From Candidatus Schekmanbacteria bacterium (GTDB lineage: Bacteria; Schekmanbacteria; GWA2-38-11; J061): a stretch of DNA of 11,203 nt. A program made the position numbers and the translations under genes. Shown here in pieces: positions 1-7,562 of this stretch. The notes under the pieces are model-generated. The model made no database searches. It saw nothing but the letters and a program-made list of their open reading frames with translations, and was not told the DNA's origin. Within the stretch, counting starts at the first letter, position 1; the number at the start of each line of letters is the position of its first letter. Location: positions 1 to 11,203 of the forward strand of contig RFHX01000190.1 in the NCBI GenBank assembly GCA_003695725.1, written 5' to 3'.

Positions 1-136
1 ATTGAAAATCTAATTTTTTTTTGACAAATCTTCATTCTAAAACTACTCATCAATAAAAAATATATACAAATTCAATACATTTAAATCATAATTCTTTAAC
101 GATATTTATTCATCATATATATACGAGGTCAATGAA
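1..136 (+). promoter_or_regulatory. AT-rich leader of the efflux operon, possible promoter
   Basis: Non-coding, very AT-rich stretch before the adaptor gene. A perfect consensus -35 hexamer TTGACA lies at 21-26, just after a run of nine T (14-22) that could act as an UP-like element or be the tail of a terminator for a gene left of the window. No convincing -10 box sits 16-18 bases downstream (the best is TACTCA at 44-49, a poor match). A second weak pair is TTTAAC (95-100) with TATATA (118-123), 17 bases apart, but it would leave a very short leader. I see no clear inverted-repeat operator. A promoter here is expected from gene layout; its exact position is a guess. Confidence 0.3.
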
Positions 137-1270
137 ATGAGCCGGCAGACAAAAATAAAGAAAATATTAATTCCATTCATAATCATTGCTCTCGGTTTTG
201 TTGTCCGTTGGGCGCTTGTACAGTCCAAGCCTGCACCAAATAAAAAGATTGAAAAAAACACAGGACCCCTTGTAAATTTCTTAACTGTTGAAAAAAAGGA
301 CTATCAGATTACTGTTTCAGGAACAGGAGAGGTAACTCCCAAGCAGGAAGCCAATATAACTCCGCAAGTGAGCGGGAGAATAGTTTACCTTTCACCTCAC
401 TTTCTAAAAGGCGGCTTTTTCAGAAAAGGTGAAGTTTTTTTCAAAATAGAGCCAATTGATTATGAGCTTGCCCTTGCTCAGGCAAAAGCAAACTTACAGC
501 GGCTCAAAAATGAATACAACCGTTCAAAAGCTCTTTTTGAAAAAGGAATGATAAATGAAAATGCCTACGAAAAAGCCCTTGACGATTATAAAGTTGCCGA
601 AGCGAGATTCAAACAGGCAAAGCTCGACCTTCAAAGGACAGTTGTAAAAGCTCCGTTCAACTGCCTTATCAGGACAGAAGATATTGATATTGGAGAGTAT
701 GTCCGCGCAGGAAACAGTGTTGGCACAATAGCAGGCACGGACAGTGTGGAAATTATCGTGCCTCTTCCTCAAAAGGATTTGTATTGGATTGATATACCAC
801 AAATGAAAAGTAAAAAGGAAGGCGCAGAAGCAGAAGTCATTTTAGAGACTCCTGACAATAATTTTGTATGGAAGGGGAAAGTAGTGAGAATACTTGGAGA
901 AATAAACAGATTAGACAGGATGCCAAGAGTTGTAGTTGAGGTGTCAGACCCCTATCAATTAAAGAAAAGAAGAGAAGACAAAGCGCCCAATTTGGCTATT
1001 GGGAGTTTTGTAAAGGTACATATCAAAGGAAAATTATTTCCGTCGATTTGTGCTATCCCAAGAAAATTACTCTTAAATGATTCAACAGTGTGGCTCATAG
1101 ACAATTCAAATCGATTGAGAAAACAGAAAATTACAGTTCTTCACCGCGAAGAAGATGTCCTTCTCATCAAAGATGGGCTCGATAGCGGTGATCGCCTTCT
1201 ACTTACAAATATTCCCGGTGCCGCAGACGGCTTAGTAGTAAGTCCTGTCAATGGAGGAGTTGCTGAATGA
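137..1270 (+). CDS. RND efflux periplasmic adaptor subunit (HlyD/MFP family)
   Basis: Periplasmic adaptor (membrane fusion protein) that would couple the inner-membrane RND pump encoded next to it to an outer-membrane channel. The 377-residue product has a basic start and a single hydrophobic anchor (about residues 9-29) with no lipobox cysteine, so it is probably membrane-anchored. A lipoyl-like barrel half follows (about 66-108, with the typical ITPQVSGRI), then a short alpha-helical coiled-coil hairpin (about 109-168), the return barrel half (VVKAPF, 169-174, through GEYVRAG, 186-192), and beta-barrel and membrane-proximal domains (about 205-370). The ATG at 137 is preceded by GAGG (125-128) at eight bases; an ATG at 132 hits a stop after two codons. 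The stop overlaps the pump start as ATGA, so the two are translationally coupled. The family call is firm; the substrate is unknown. Confidence 0.93.
   Translation: MSRQTKIKKILIPFIIIALGFVVRWALVQSKPAPNKKIEKNTGPLVNFLTVEKKDYQITVSGTGEVTPKQEANITPQVSGRIVYLSPHFLKGGFFRKGEVFFKIEPIDYELALAQAKANLQRLKNEYNRSKALFEKGMINENAYEKALDDYKVAEARFKQAKLDLQRTVVKAPFNCLIRTEDIDIGEYVRAGNSVGTIAGTDSVEIIVPLPQKDLYWIDIPQMKSKKEGAEAEVILETPDNNFVWKGKVVRILGEINRLDRMPRVVVEVSDPYQLKKRREDKAPNLAIGSFVKVHIKGKLFPSICAIPRKLLLNDSTVWLIDNSNRLRKQKITVLHREEDVLLIKDGLDSGDRLLLTNIPGAADGLVVSPVNGGVAE
1253..1259 (+). promoter_or_regulatory. Strong ribosome binding site of the RND pump gene
   Basis: GGAGGAG lies inside the last codons of the adaptor gene, seven bases before the ATG at 1267. 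It supports that start and the four-base stop/start overlap with the adaptor, hence coupled translation of the two pump subunits. Confidence 0.75.
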
Positions 1271-4200
1271 AAAAAGCAATTGAATGGATGGCAAAAAATC
1301 ATGTAGCGGCAAATCTATTGATGCTGCTTCTAATTGTAGGGGGCTTAATCAATGCCTTTTCTATCAAACAGGAAATTTTCCCTGAAATGACACTGGATAT
1401 GATTCAGATATCAATGTCATATCCAGGTGCAGGACCTGAAGAGATTGAAGAAGGAATAATCCTAAAAATTGAAGAAAATATTTCGGGAATAGCAGGCATA
1501 AAAGAAGTGCGTTCAACCGCTATGGAGGGAATAGGAATTATCGATGCAGAGCTCGAGGAAGGAGAAGATCCTGATATAATTCTTCAGGATATCAAGTCTG
1601 CTGTTGATCGAATAACCACCTTCCCTGAGAATGCAGAAAAACCTGTAATATCAAAGCTTGTAAGCAGAAATCAAGTTGTGTCAATAGTACTTTATGGAGA
1701 TACCACCGAATGGATATTGAGAGAACAGGCGGATATAATTCAAAAAGAACTTTTGGCGCTTCCTGAAATCACTCAAGTGGACTTGGTCGGTGTCCGTCCT
1801 TATGAAATTTCAGTTGAGATTCCTGAAGAAAACCTTCGCCGATATAATCTGACTTTAAATCAAGTTGCCGCAAGATTGAAGCGCGCTTCTCTTGATCTTC
1901 CTGCAGGAACAGTAAAAACAGCGGAAGGCAACATTCTTCTTCGAACAAAAGAGAAGCGATATTGGGCAAAAGAATATGAAGACATATCAATAATTACGAA
2001 CATAGACGGCACAGAAGTAAAATTGAAAGACATCGCAAAAGTAAAAGACACATTCAGCGAAACAGATACCTTCTCAATATGCGATGGCAAACCTGCTGTG
2101 ATGATTAAAGTTTCCAGAGTGGGAGACCAAAAACCGACTGTCATTTCAGATGCAGTAAAAAGATACATTAAAAAGAAGAAGGAAACACTTCCATCTTCAC
2201 TTAACCTCATAATTTGGAATGACAGCTCTGAGAATCTCGCAAGCAGATTGAGTCTTCTCAAGAAAAATGCATTCTTTGGGCTCTGTCTCGTCCTTTTAGT
2301 GCTCGGTATGTTTCTTGAAATTCGTCTTGCAATGTGGGTAATGCTGGGAATCCCCATTTCCGTTTTCGGAGGGCTCTTTATACTTCCTTTCTTGGGCGTT
2401 TCAATAAATATGATATCACTCTTTGCTTTCATACTCGTACTTGGAATTCTTGTAGATGACGCAATCGTTATTGGAGAAAATATCTATGCCCATAGGCAAA
2501 TGGGGAAAACGCATCTTCGCGCGGCAATAGACGGCGCAATAGAAGTTGCCGTACCTGTCATATTCTCAGTGCTTACAACTGTAGCGGCATTCGTCCCGCT
2601 TCTCTTTGTAGGTGGAATAATGGGAAAATTCATCAAAGTTATTCCTATGATAGTCATAACACTTCTTTTAGTATCTTTGATTGAGTCTCTTTTTATCCTA
2701 CCATCACATCTTTCAGGTGAATCCAACAAAAGGAAAGAAGGAATTCTACTAAGTGCAAGCCATAAAATTTTATCCTTCTTCAGCACTAAACTCACAAATT
2801 TCATTTCAGGGCCATACAGAAAATTTTTAAAAGTCTGTTTGAATAACCGTTATAATACAATTGCTGTGAGCATTTTTGTTCTAATTGCAGTTATTGGAAT
2901 GGTGCAGGGGGGAATCCTCAAATTTGTTTTTATGCCGGAAGTGGACAGTAATGTAATTCTCATTGCCCTTGAAATGTCGCCGGGCACACCATTGAGCGAG
3001 ACAGCAAAAGTTCAAAAAATAATAGCTGAAAAAGCAAGGGAAGCAGCAGCAGAATATGACAAAGAACGAGGAAAGAATAAATCGATAATCAAGCATATCT
3101 ACTCAGTGATTGGCGGTAAAATGTCATCTCGAGGCATATCGGCTGAAGCATCGGGTTCAAATTCCCATATAGCGGATATAGCCATTCATCTTGAAGATGT
3201 GGAGGAGAGAGGTATACCTGCTGAAGAAATAGGAAGAAAAATACGCAGTAAAATTCCCAATATTGCCGGGGTAGAGGCGCTAACTTTCGATACCAGTCTT
3301 GCCCATTTTGGCGGCGCAAACATTGATATTCAGCTTTCGCATGATAATCCTGAAGTCTTGGAAATGGCTTCTGAAAAGGTTAAACAGGCACTGGCTAAAT
3401 ATCCCGGTGTTGGAAGCATAGTTGATACATTCGTAAGGGGAAAAGATGAATTGAAAATTCGAATCAAACCTGAAGCAAGAACCTTAGGAATCACAGAAGA
3501 AGAAATGGCAAGGCAGATTAGGGCGGCATTTTACGGAGCTGAAGCACTGCGTTTTCAAAGAGGAAGAAATGAAGTCAAGGTAATGGTGAAATATCCTCCC
3601 GAAGAAAGGAAAAGACTTGCCAATCTCGAAGCAATGCGAATTAGAATTCCCGGAAATACTGAAATCCCTCTCCTTCAGGCGGCATATGTGGAGAAGGGAA
3701 AAGGATTCAACGAAATCAACAGGACAAACAGGAAAAGGGTGGTAAATGTTTCAGCCAATGTTTACAGCAAAGTCTCCAATGCACAGGAAATAATAGAAGA
3801 CCTCAGTCGTACACTTCTTCCGGATTTGGCAAGAAGCTACCCCGGACTTTCATATTCTTTGGAAGGTCAGGAAAAGGAGCGCAGAGAATCCTTTGGCAGT
3901 ATGATCAAGGGATTTCCCCTTGCGTTGATTGCAATATTCGCACTTCTTGCAATACCCTTTAAAAGCTATATCCAACCTCTTTTAATTATGGTTTCTATCC
4001 CTTATGGAATAATTGGAGCTTTCATTGGTCATCTCATAATGGGATTTTCTCTCAATATGTTAAGCATTTACGGATTAGTTGCATTGGCAGGAGTCGTAGT
4101 TAACGATTCTCTTTTACTTATTGATAAAATAAACCGCAACCGCTATGAAGGTCAGAAGCTGATGGACGCTGTTGTAAATGCCGCAGAAAGGCGTTTCCGC

Positions 4201-4434
4201 CCTATTCTCCTTACTTCCCTTACCACCTTCTTTGGCTTGATTCCGATACTTCTTGAGTCGAGTGTGCAGGCACAATGGCTTATTCCTATGGCTATCAGCC
4301 TCGCCTTTGGAGTGCTTTTCGCTACAAGCATCACATTAATCCTGATTCCATCGCTCTATGTGGCACTTGAAGATATTCATACAACTGTTAAAGTGGATTC
4401 ATCATATAGTACAGAAGAAGAGATTACCCATTGA
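1267..4434 (+). CDS. RND multidrug efflux permease (AcrB-type, HAE family)
   Basis: Inner-membrane, proton-driven exporter; 1055 residues is the usual length for AcrB-like pumps. Visible architecture: TM1 (about 13-31), periplasmic porter domain (32-335), TM2-TM6 (about 336-478), TM7 (about 531-549), second porter domain (550-880), TM8-TM12 (about 884-1035), and a short polar tail. In TM4 the proton-relay aspartates are present (LVDDAI, D397/D398). The TM11 RFRPILLTS motif keeps the Arg (R976) and Thr (T983) equivalent to AcrB R971 and T978. In TM10 the AcrB lysine (K940) position is Asn (N946), followed by Asp (D947), within VVVNDSLLLID. The length and duplicated porter domains point to the hydrophobe/amphiphile exporters; I see no CusA-type metal signature. 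The gene follows its adaptor with an ATGA overlap; no outer-membrane factor gene is in the window. Substrate cannot be inferred. Confidence 0.94.
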   Translation: MKKAIEWMAKNHVAANLLMLLLIVGGLINAFSIKQEIFPEMTLDMIQISMSYPGAGPEEIEEGIILKIEENISGIAGIKEVRSTAMEGIGIIDAELEEGEDPDIILQDIKSAVDRITTFPENAEKPVISKLVSRNQVVSIVLYGDTTEWILREQADIIQKELLALPEITQVDLVGVRPYEISVEIPEENLRRYNLTLNQVAARLKRASLDLPAGTVKTAEGNILLRTKEKRYWAKEYEDISIITNIDGTEVKLKDIAKVKDTFSETDTFSICDGKPAVMIKVSRVGDQKPTVISDAVKRYIKKKKETLPSSLNLIIWNDSSENLASRLSLLKKNAFFGLCLVLLVLGMFLEIRLAMWVMLGIPISVFGGLFILPFLGVSINMISLFAFILVLGILVDDAIVIGENIYAHRQMGKTHLRAAIDGAIEVAVPVIFSVLTTVAAFVPLLFVGGIMGKFIKVIPMIVITLLLVSLIESLFILPSHLSGESNKRKEGILLSASHKILSFFSTKLTNFISGPYRKFLKVCLNNRYNTIAVSIFVLIAVIGMVQGGILKFVFMPEVDSNVILIALEMSPGTPLSETAKVQKIIAEKAREAAAEYDKERGKNKSIIKHIYSVIGGKMSSRGISAEASGSNSHIADIAIHLEDVEERGIPAEEIGRKIRSKIPNIAGVEALTFDTSLAHFGGANIDIQLSHDNPEVLEMASEKVKQALAKYPGVGSIVDTFVRGKDELKIRIKPEARTLGITEEEMARQIRAAFYGAEALRFQRGRNEVKVMVKYPPEERKRLANLEAMRIRIPGNTEIPLLQAAYVEKGKGFNEINRTNRKRVVNVSANVYSKVSNAQEIIEDLSRTLLPDLARSYPGLSYSLEGQEKERRESFGSMIKGFPLALIAIFALLAIPFKSYIQPLLIMVSIPYGIIGAFIGHLIMGFSLNMLSIYGLVALAGVVVNDSLLLIDKINRNRYEGQKLMDAVVNAAERRFRPILLTSLTTFFGLIPILLESSVQAQWLIPMAISLAFGVLFATSITLILIPSLYVALEDIHTTVKVDSSYSTEEEITH

Positions 4435-4483
4435 TTCTTTAAGGCACGATGAAAGTAAATCCAGAAAAATCCTTTGTCTGTTA
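4435..4483. other. Short convergent intergenic spacer, no terminator seen
   Basis: Forty-nine bases separate the stop of the RND pump (plus strand) from the stop of the GalE-like epimerase (minus strand). I found no GC-rich hairpin followed by a T-run on either strand, only a short direct repeat of AAATCC. Transcripts from the two operons may run into each other unless a factor-dependent terminator is used. Confidence 0.5.
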
Positions 4484-5413
4484 TTATTTGGCTAAGAGAT
4501 TTCGATAAAACTCTACAGCACGCCTTACACCTTCTTTAAGAGGTATCGTGGGCTTCCAGCCGATTATTTTTTCAGCTTTCGATGCATCAAGTGAAATTCT
4601 TTCTATTTCGCCCAAGCGCGGCTCTGCGAAAAAAGGCTCAACATTAGCGCCAACAGCGTCTCTCACTGCTTCAAATATCTCAATATCTTTGACCTCCTTT
4701 CCCCACCCAAGATTCAATATTTCACCTTCACCTTTTTCTATACATATCATATTGGCTTTCACAATATCTTCGATAAAAACATAGTCTCGTGTTTTGTTGC
4801 CGTCGCCAAAAATTTTGGGTTGGACGCCTGTGAGCATCTGTTGAGAAAAAATCGCCACTACACCTGCCTCTCCATGCGGGTCCTGCCTTGGTCCATAGAC
4901 ATTGGGATACCTAAGGACTGTATATTTAAAGCCATAAAGTCTTTCATAAAGCCCAAGATAGTTTTCAAATACAAATTTTGTAAGTCCATAAGGGGAGAGA
5001 GGCCGAATTGGATGGTCTTCTTTCACAGGAAATGTTTCCGGTTCACCATATATTGCGCCGCCTGTTGACGAAAAAAGAAGTTTTTCAACACCTGTCCTTT
5101 TTGAATTTTCAAGAAGATTGATTGCACCTCGCACATTTACATCTGCATCATAAGAAGGATCTTCCACCGATTTTCTCACATCCATTTGAGCCGCAAGATG
5201 AAAGACAATATCCGGCTTTTCACGGTCAAAAACATCGGAAAGTTTTTCATCCCTTATATCTATCTTATAAAAGTGGGCAGATGGATTTATATTCCTCTCT
5301 TTACCGGTTGCAAGATTATCAACAATGGAAACTGTAAATCCATCATCAATGAGAGCATCAACAATATGAGAGCCAATAAAACCTGCACCTCCAGTTACTA
5401 AAGCACTTTTCAT
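4484..5413 (-). CDS. GalE-like NAD-dependent nucleotide-sugar 4-epimerase (extended SDR)
   Basis: Extended short-chain dehydrogenase/reductase of 309 residues, most like the short bacterial/thermophile UDP-glucose 4-epimerases. Visible features: NAD-binding TGGAGFIGSH (7-16) with Asp32 closing the second strand for the adenosine ribose; HLAAQ (72-76); the active-site region SSTGGAIYGE (115-124); the catalytic pair Tyr142/Lys146 in YGLTK; NVYGPRQDP (171-179); a GDG...RDYVFIEDI substrate-binding stretch (203-217); and RLGEI near the C-terminus (266-270). By family it would invert C4 of an NDP-hexose (UDP-Glc/Gal or the HexNAc forms). It is the last gene of the heptose operon, starting one base after the gmhB stop, with an AAGGAG site (5424-5429) inside gmhB. 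That context leaves open action on the heptose nucleotide instead. Fold is certain; substrate is not. Confidence 0.88.
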   Translation of the reverse strand: MKSALVTGGAGFIGSHIVDALIDDGFTVSIVDNLATGKERNINPSAHFYKIDIRDEKLSDVFDREKPDIVFHLAAQMDVRKSVEDPSYDADVNVRGAINLLENSKRTGVEKLLFSSTGGAIYGEPETFPVKEDHPIRPLSPYGLTKFVFENYLGLYERLYGFKYTVLRYPNVYGPRQDPHGEAGVVAIFSQQMLTGVQPKIFGDGNKTRDYVFIEDIVKANMICIEKGEGEILNLGWGKEVKDIEIFEAVRDAVGANVEPFFAEPRLGEIERISLDASKAEKIIGWKPTIPLKEGVRRAVEFYRNLLAK

Positions 5414-5414
5414 A

Positions 5415-5969
5415 TTATCCCTTCTCCTTCAAATTTAAAATTATATCCACTGCTTCTTCAAGATTGTCAGCAATAAAATCAGGGGCTACTTTCCACTCTT
5501 CTTTATCGAGTAATGCCTTTTCTCCTCTACCGCTTCTAACAAGAATTGTCCTCATTCCTGCAGAATATCCTGCTTCAATATCTGTATAATAATCACCTAT
5601 AAAAAATCCCTCCTTTGGATTTACATTCATCTCTCTGCATGCTTCAAGAAGCAGTCCCGGCATAGGTTTTCTGCAGCTGCATCCTTCTTCCGGCCTATGA
5701 ATACAGTAGTATGTCTTCTCAACGACGCATCCATTCTTCCTCAACTCTTCATGCATTCTTTTGTCAACTTCATAAAGCTCTTCCTTCGTCATTACATTTT
5801 TACCGACTCCTGATTGGTTTGATATGATAGCGCACATTACCCCCTCTCGAGCAAGACGTTTCAGTGCATCGATTGCGCCGGGTAAAAATTCAAAATCTTC
5901 CCACCGCTTTATATAATCACCGTCGCAGTTTTTATTTATGACTCCGTCTCTGTCAGTCAAAACAAACAT
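5415..5969 (-). CDS. gmhB: D-glycero-D-manno-heptose 1,7-bisphosphate 7-phosphatase (HAD family)
   Basis: Cytoplasmic HAD-superfamily phosphatase, 184 residues, of the histidinol-phosphatase/GmhB type. It would remove the 7-phosphate from heptose 1,7-bisphosphate to give heptose 1-phosphate. HAD motifs: nucleophile and acid/base Asp6/Asp8 (DRDGVIN), motif II Ser50 (SNQSG), motif III Lys101 (RKPMPG), motif IV GDYYTD (Asp126, Asp130). The structural zinc site of GmhB is recognisable as Cys89-x-His91 and Cys97-x-Cys99, with a five-residue loop between them, shorter than in the E. coli enzyme. The ATG overlaps the stop of the isomerase gene by one base (TGATG on the coding strand), and its own stop is one base before the epimerase ATG. 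Beside a GHMP-type kinase the expected substrate is the alpha anomer. Histidinol phosphatase is an unlikely alternative in this setting. Confidence 0.9.
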   Translation of the reverse strand: MFVLTDRDGVINKNCDGDYIKRWEDFEFLPGAIDALKRLAREGVMCAIISNQSGVGKNVMTKEELYEVDKRMHEELRKNGCVVEKTYYCIHRPEEGCSCRKPMPGLLLEACREMNVNPKEGFFIGDYYTDIEAGYSAGMRTILVRSGRGEKALLDKEEWKVAPDFIADNLEEAVDIILNLKEKG

Positions 5970-6526
5970 CAGCTTTTAAGGAGGTCTCTTATTCTTGAAA
6001 AGATTGTATGGCAGATTATAAGATGCAGGTCTTCAATCTTCTGCATATTATCGCTCGGCACTATTATACATTTGTCACAAAGGCTTGCCATCTTGCCGCC
6101 TTCAAAACCTGTCAATCCTACCGTTATTGCCTTTTTTTCTTTGGCTGTTTTGAGAGCATTTAAAACATTTTTTGAATTTCCGCTTCCGCTCAAACCAAAA
6201 GCGATATCTCCTTCATTCACAAGGTTTTTCAGTTGTTCGGAAAAAATATATTCATAATCATAATCATTGGCATACGCAGTCATAAGAGGTATGCTGTCAG
6301 ATAGAGAAATGACCTTAAATCTTTTTTTCCCCTCAACTACGGTCCCCTTCCCAAGGTCACAAGCCATATGCGATGCACTTGACGCACTCCCGCCGTTTCC
6401 AAAGAGAAAAATCTGCTTCTCACTATCATAAGCATTCATCAGCAAATCAACTATCTCTTCTATCTTCTGCACAGGTATCTTCTGTACAATATCCGATATG
6501 TCATTTAGATATTCTTTTGGATCCAT
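5969..6526 (-). CDS. gmhA: Sedoheptulose 7-phosphate isomerase, GmhA-like SIS-domain protein
   Basis: Single SIS-domain protein of 185 residues, the usual GmhA length. It would convert sedoheptulose 7-phosphate to D-glycero-D-manno-heptose 7-phosphate, the first step of heptose synthesis. Visible: GNGGSASSASH (43-53), the SGSGNS phosphate loop (113-118), GLTGFEGGKM (137-146), and a C-terminal helix with KIEDLH...CH (163-173). Aligning by eye to E. coli GmhA, the metal ligands His61, Glu65, Gln172 and His180 correspond to His53, Asp57, Glu165 and His173, so two of the four are replaced by other potential ligands. The GmhA2-type isomerases of GDP-heptose clusters may share this; I cannot check. 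The ATG at 6526 has AGGAAG eight bases upstream. The gene lies 42 bases after the kinase gene and overlaps gmhB by one base. The neighbours make GmhA function much likelier than another SIS sugar isomerase. Confidence 0.86.
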   Translation of the reverse strand: MDPKEYLNDISDIVQKIPVQKIEEIVDLLMNAYDSEKQIFLFGNGGSASSASHMACDLGKGTVVEGKKRFKVISLSDSIPLMTAYANDYDYEYIFSEQLKNLVNEGDIAFGLSGSGNSKNVLNALKTAKEKKAITVGLTGFEGGKMASLCDKCIIVPSDNMQKIEDLHLIICHTIFSRIRDLLKS

Positions 6527-6568
6527 TTTTTTAGCTTCCTTCCAATTAATCTGTCTTTTTGAAGTTTT

Positions 6569-7549
6569 TCAACGCTGTATGTTAAAAATTATTTTTGTAC
6601 CATCTCTCTCAAAATTAAATTTGAGCTCAGGCAAATTTGACAACGCTTCTCTAACAGCCAACTGCCTGTCATAGGGACAATAGAGCAAAAGGAAACCACC
6701 ACCGCCTGCACCTGCAACCTTTCCGCCAAGAGCTCCTTTTCTCAAAGCTTCTTCATAGATTTCATCTATATAACTGTTGCTAATTTTACTTGCAAGATTC
6801 TTCTTATACATCCATCCTTTATGAAGGAGTTTTCCAAAATCATCGAGATTTCCCTTCATAAGACAACTTTTCATTTCTTTTACCATAGATTTCATTGCGC
6901 TCAATATGTCGCAAAAAGAAGAAATGTTTTTCTTCTGCTCTGAAAGGATACTGCTGGATTTTCTTTTTTTCCCTGTATAGAAAAGAAGGAGATTTCGATT
7001 AAGCTGGTCTTTTATGCCTTCGTCAATTTCGACAGCATTTATCTCCACATCTCCATTCTCCTTGAAGATGATATCTCTCAGGTTTCCATATGAAGAAATA
7101 TATTGGTCCTGTTTGCCAATAGGTTTTTTCAAGATATCGATTTCTATTTCACAGGCTTCTTTAGCGAGTTCTTCTGCTGTTTTGAGTATCCCCCGATAGG
7201 CATACATTGCATTCAAAAGCCCTACCGTCACTGCGCTCGATGAGCCAAGCCCTGAGCCGGTAGATGGTATATCTGCCATCGTTGATATTTCAACACCTTC
7301 AAAGATTCCCACCTTTTTCAGCCCCTCACGCACAAGGTCGTGCTGAATATCATCAATATCATTAACCATCTCTGTTGTTGAATATCCAATTCTTATCATC
7401 CTATCGAAACGTCTCTTTATGATGACATAGATATATTTGTCAATAGCAGTGCTTAAAACTCGACCGCCTCCAAAGTTGGAATAGTAATCCAAAAAATCCG
7501 TGCCGCCGCCGGCAAAACTAATTCTTAAAGGTGTTTGAGAAATAATCAT
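6569..7549 (-). CDS. hddA: D-glycero-alpha-D-manno-heptose 7-phosphate 1-kinase (GHMP kinase)
   Basis: Cytoplasmic GHMP-family sugar kinase, 326 residues, matching HddA in length and motifs. It would use ATP to phosphorylate C1 of D-glycero-D-manno-heptose 7-phosphate, giving the alpha-1,7-bisphosphate. Motif 1 is [10 protein letters not shown] (9-18), with the AGGGTD typical of HddA- and fucokinase-like enzymes. Motif 2, the ATP phosphate loop, is [12 protein letters not shown] (95-106). Motif 3 is [11 protein letters not shown] (276-286). KQDQY (146-150) fits the sugar-binding/catalytic segment. It begins 13 bases after the nucleotidyltransferase stop; its ATG lacks a good Shine-Dalgarno at normal distance, so expression may depend on translation of the upstream gene. 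A GHMP kinase in place of HldE is the main evidence that the pathway ends in a GDP-alpha-heptose and not ADP-beta-heptose. L-fucokinase is a possible alternative, made unlikely by the neighbours. Confidence 0.88.
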   Translation of the reverse strand: MIISQTPLRISFAGGGTDFLDYYSNFGGGRVLSTAIDKYIYVIIKRRFDRMIRIGYSTTEMVNDIDDIQHDLVREGLKKVGIFEGVEISTMADIPSTGSGLGSSSAVTVGLLNAMYAYRGILKTAEELAKEACEIEIDILKKPIGKQDQYISSYGNLRDIIFKENGDVEINAVEIDEGIKDQLNRNLLLFYTGKKRKSSSILSEQKKNISSFCDILSAMKSMVKEMKSCLMKGNLDDFGKLLHKGWMYKKNLASKISNSYIDEIYEEALRKGALGGKVAGAGGGGFLLLYCPYDRQLAVREALSNLPELKFNFERDGTKIIFNIQR

Positions 7550-7562
7550 ATCAATTCACTAT

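Noticed and set aside
14-22. Run of nine T near the left edge as a terminator
   Set aside because: No stem is visible in the few bases before it; the upstream sequence needed to judge is outside the window.
1860-2432. Long open frame on the minus strand, antisense to the RND pump
   Set aside because: The plus-strand frame is an unmistakable RND permease. The antisense product is compositionally odd, resembles nothing I know and lacks a convincing start.
4820-5401. Several plus-strand frames antisense to the GalE-like gene
   Set aside because: They overlap one another and a clear SDR coding frame, and show no domain motif.
6557-6573. Short TTGAA/TTCAA stem at the end of the kinase gene
   Set aside because: Only five A/T-rich pairs and no following T-run; unlikely to be a terminator, especially inside an operon.
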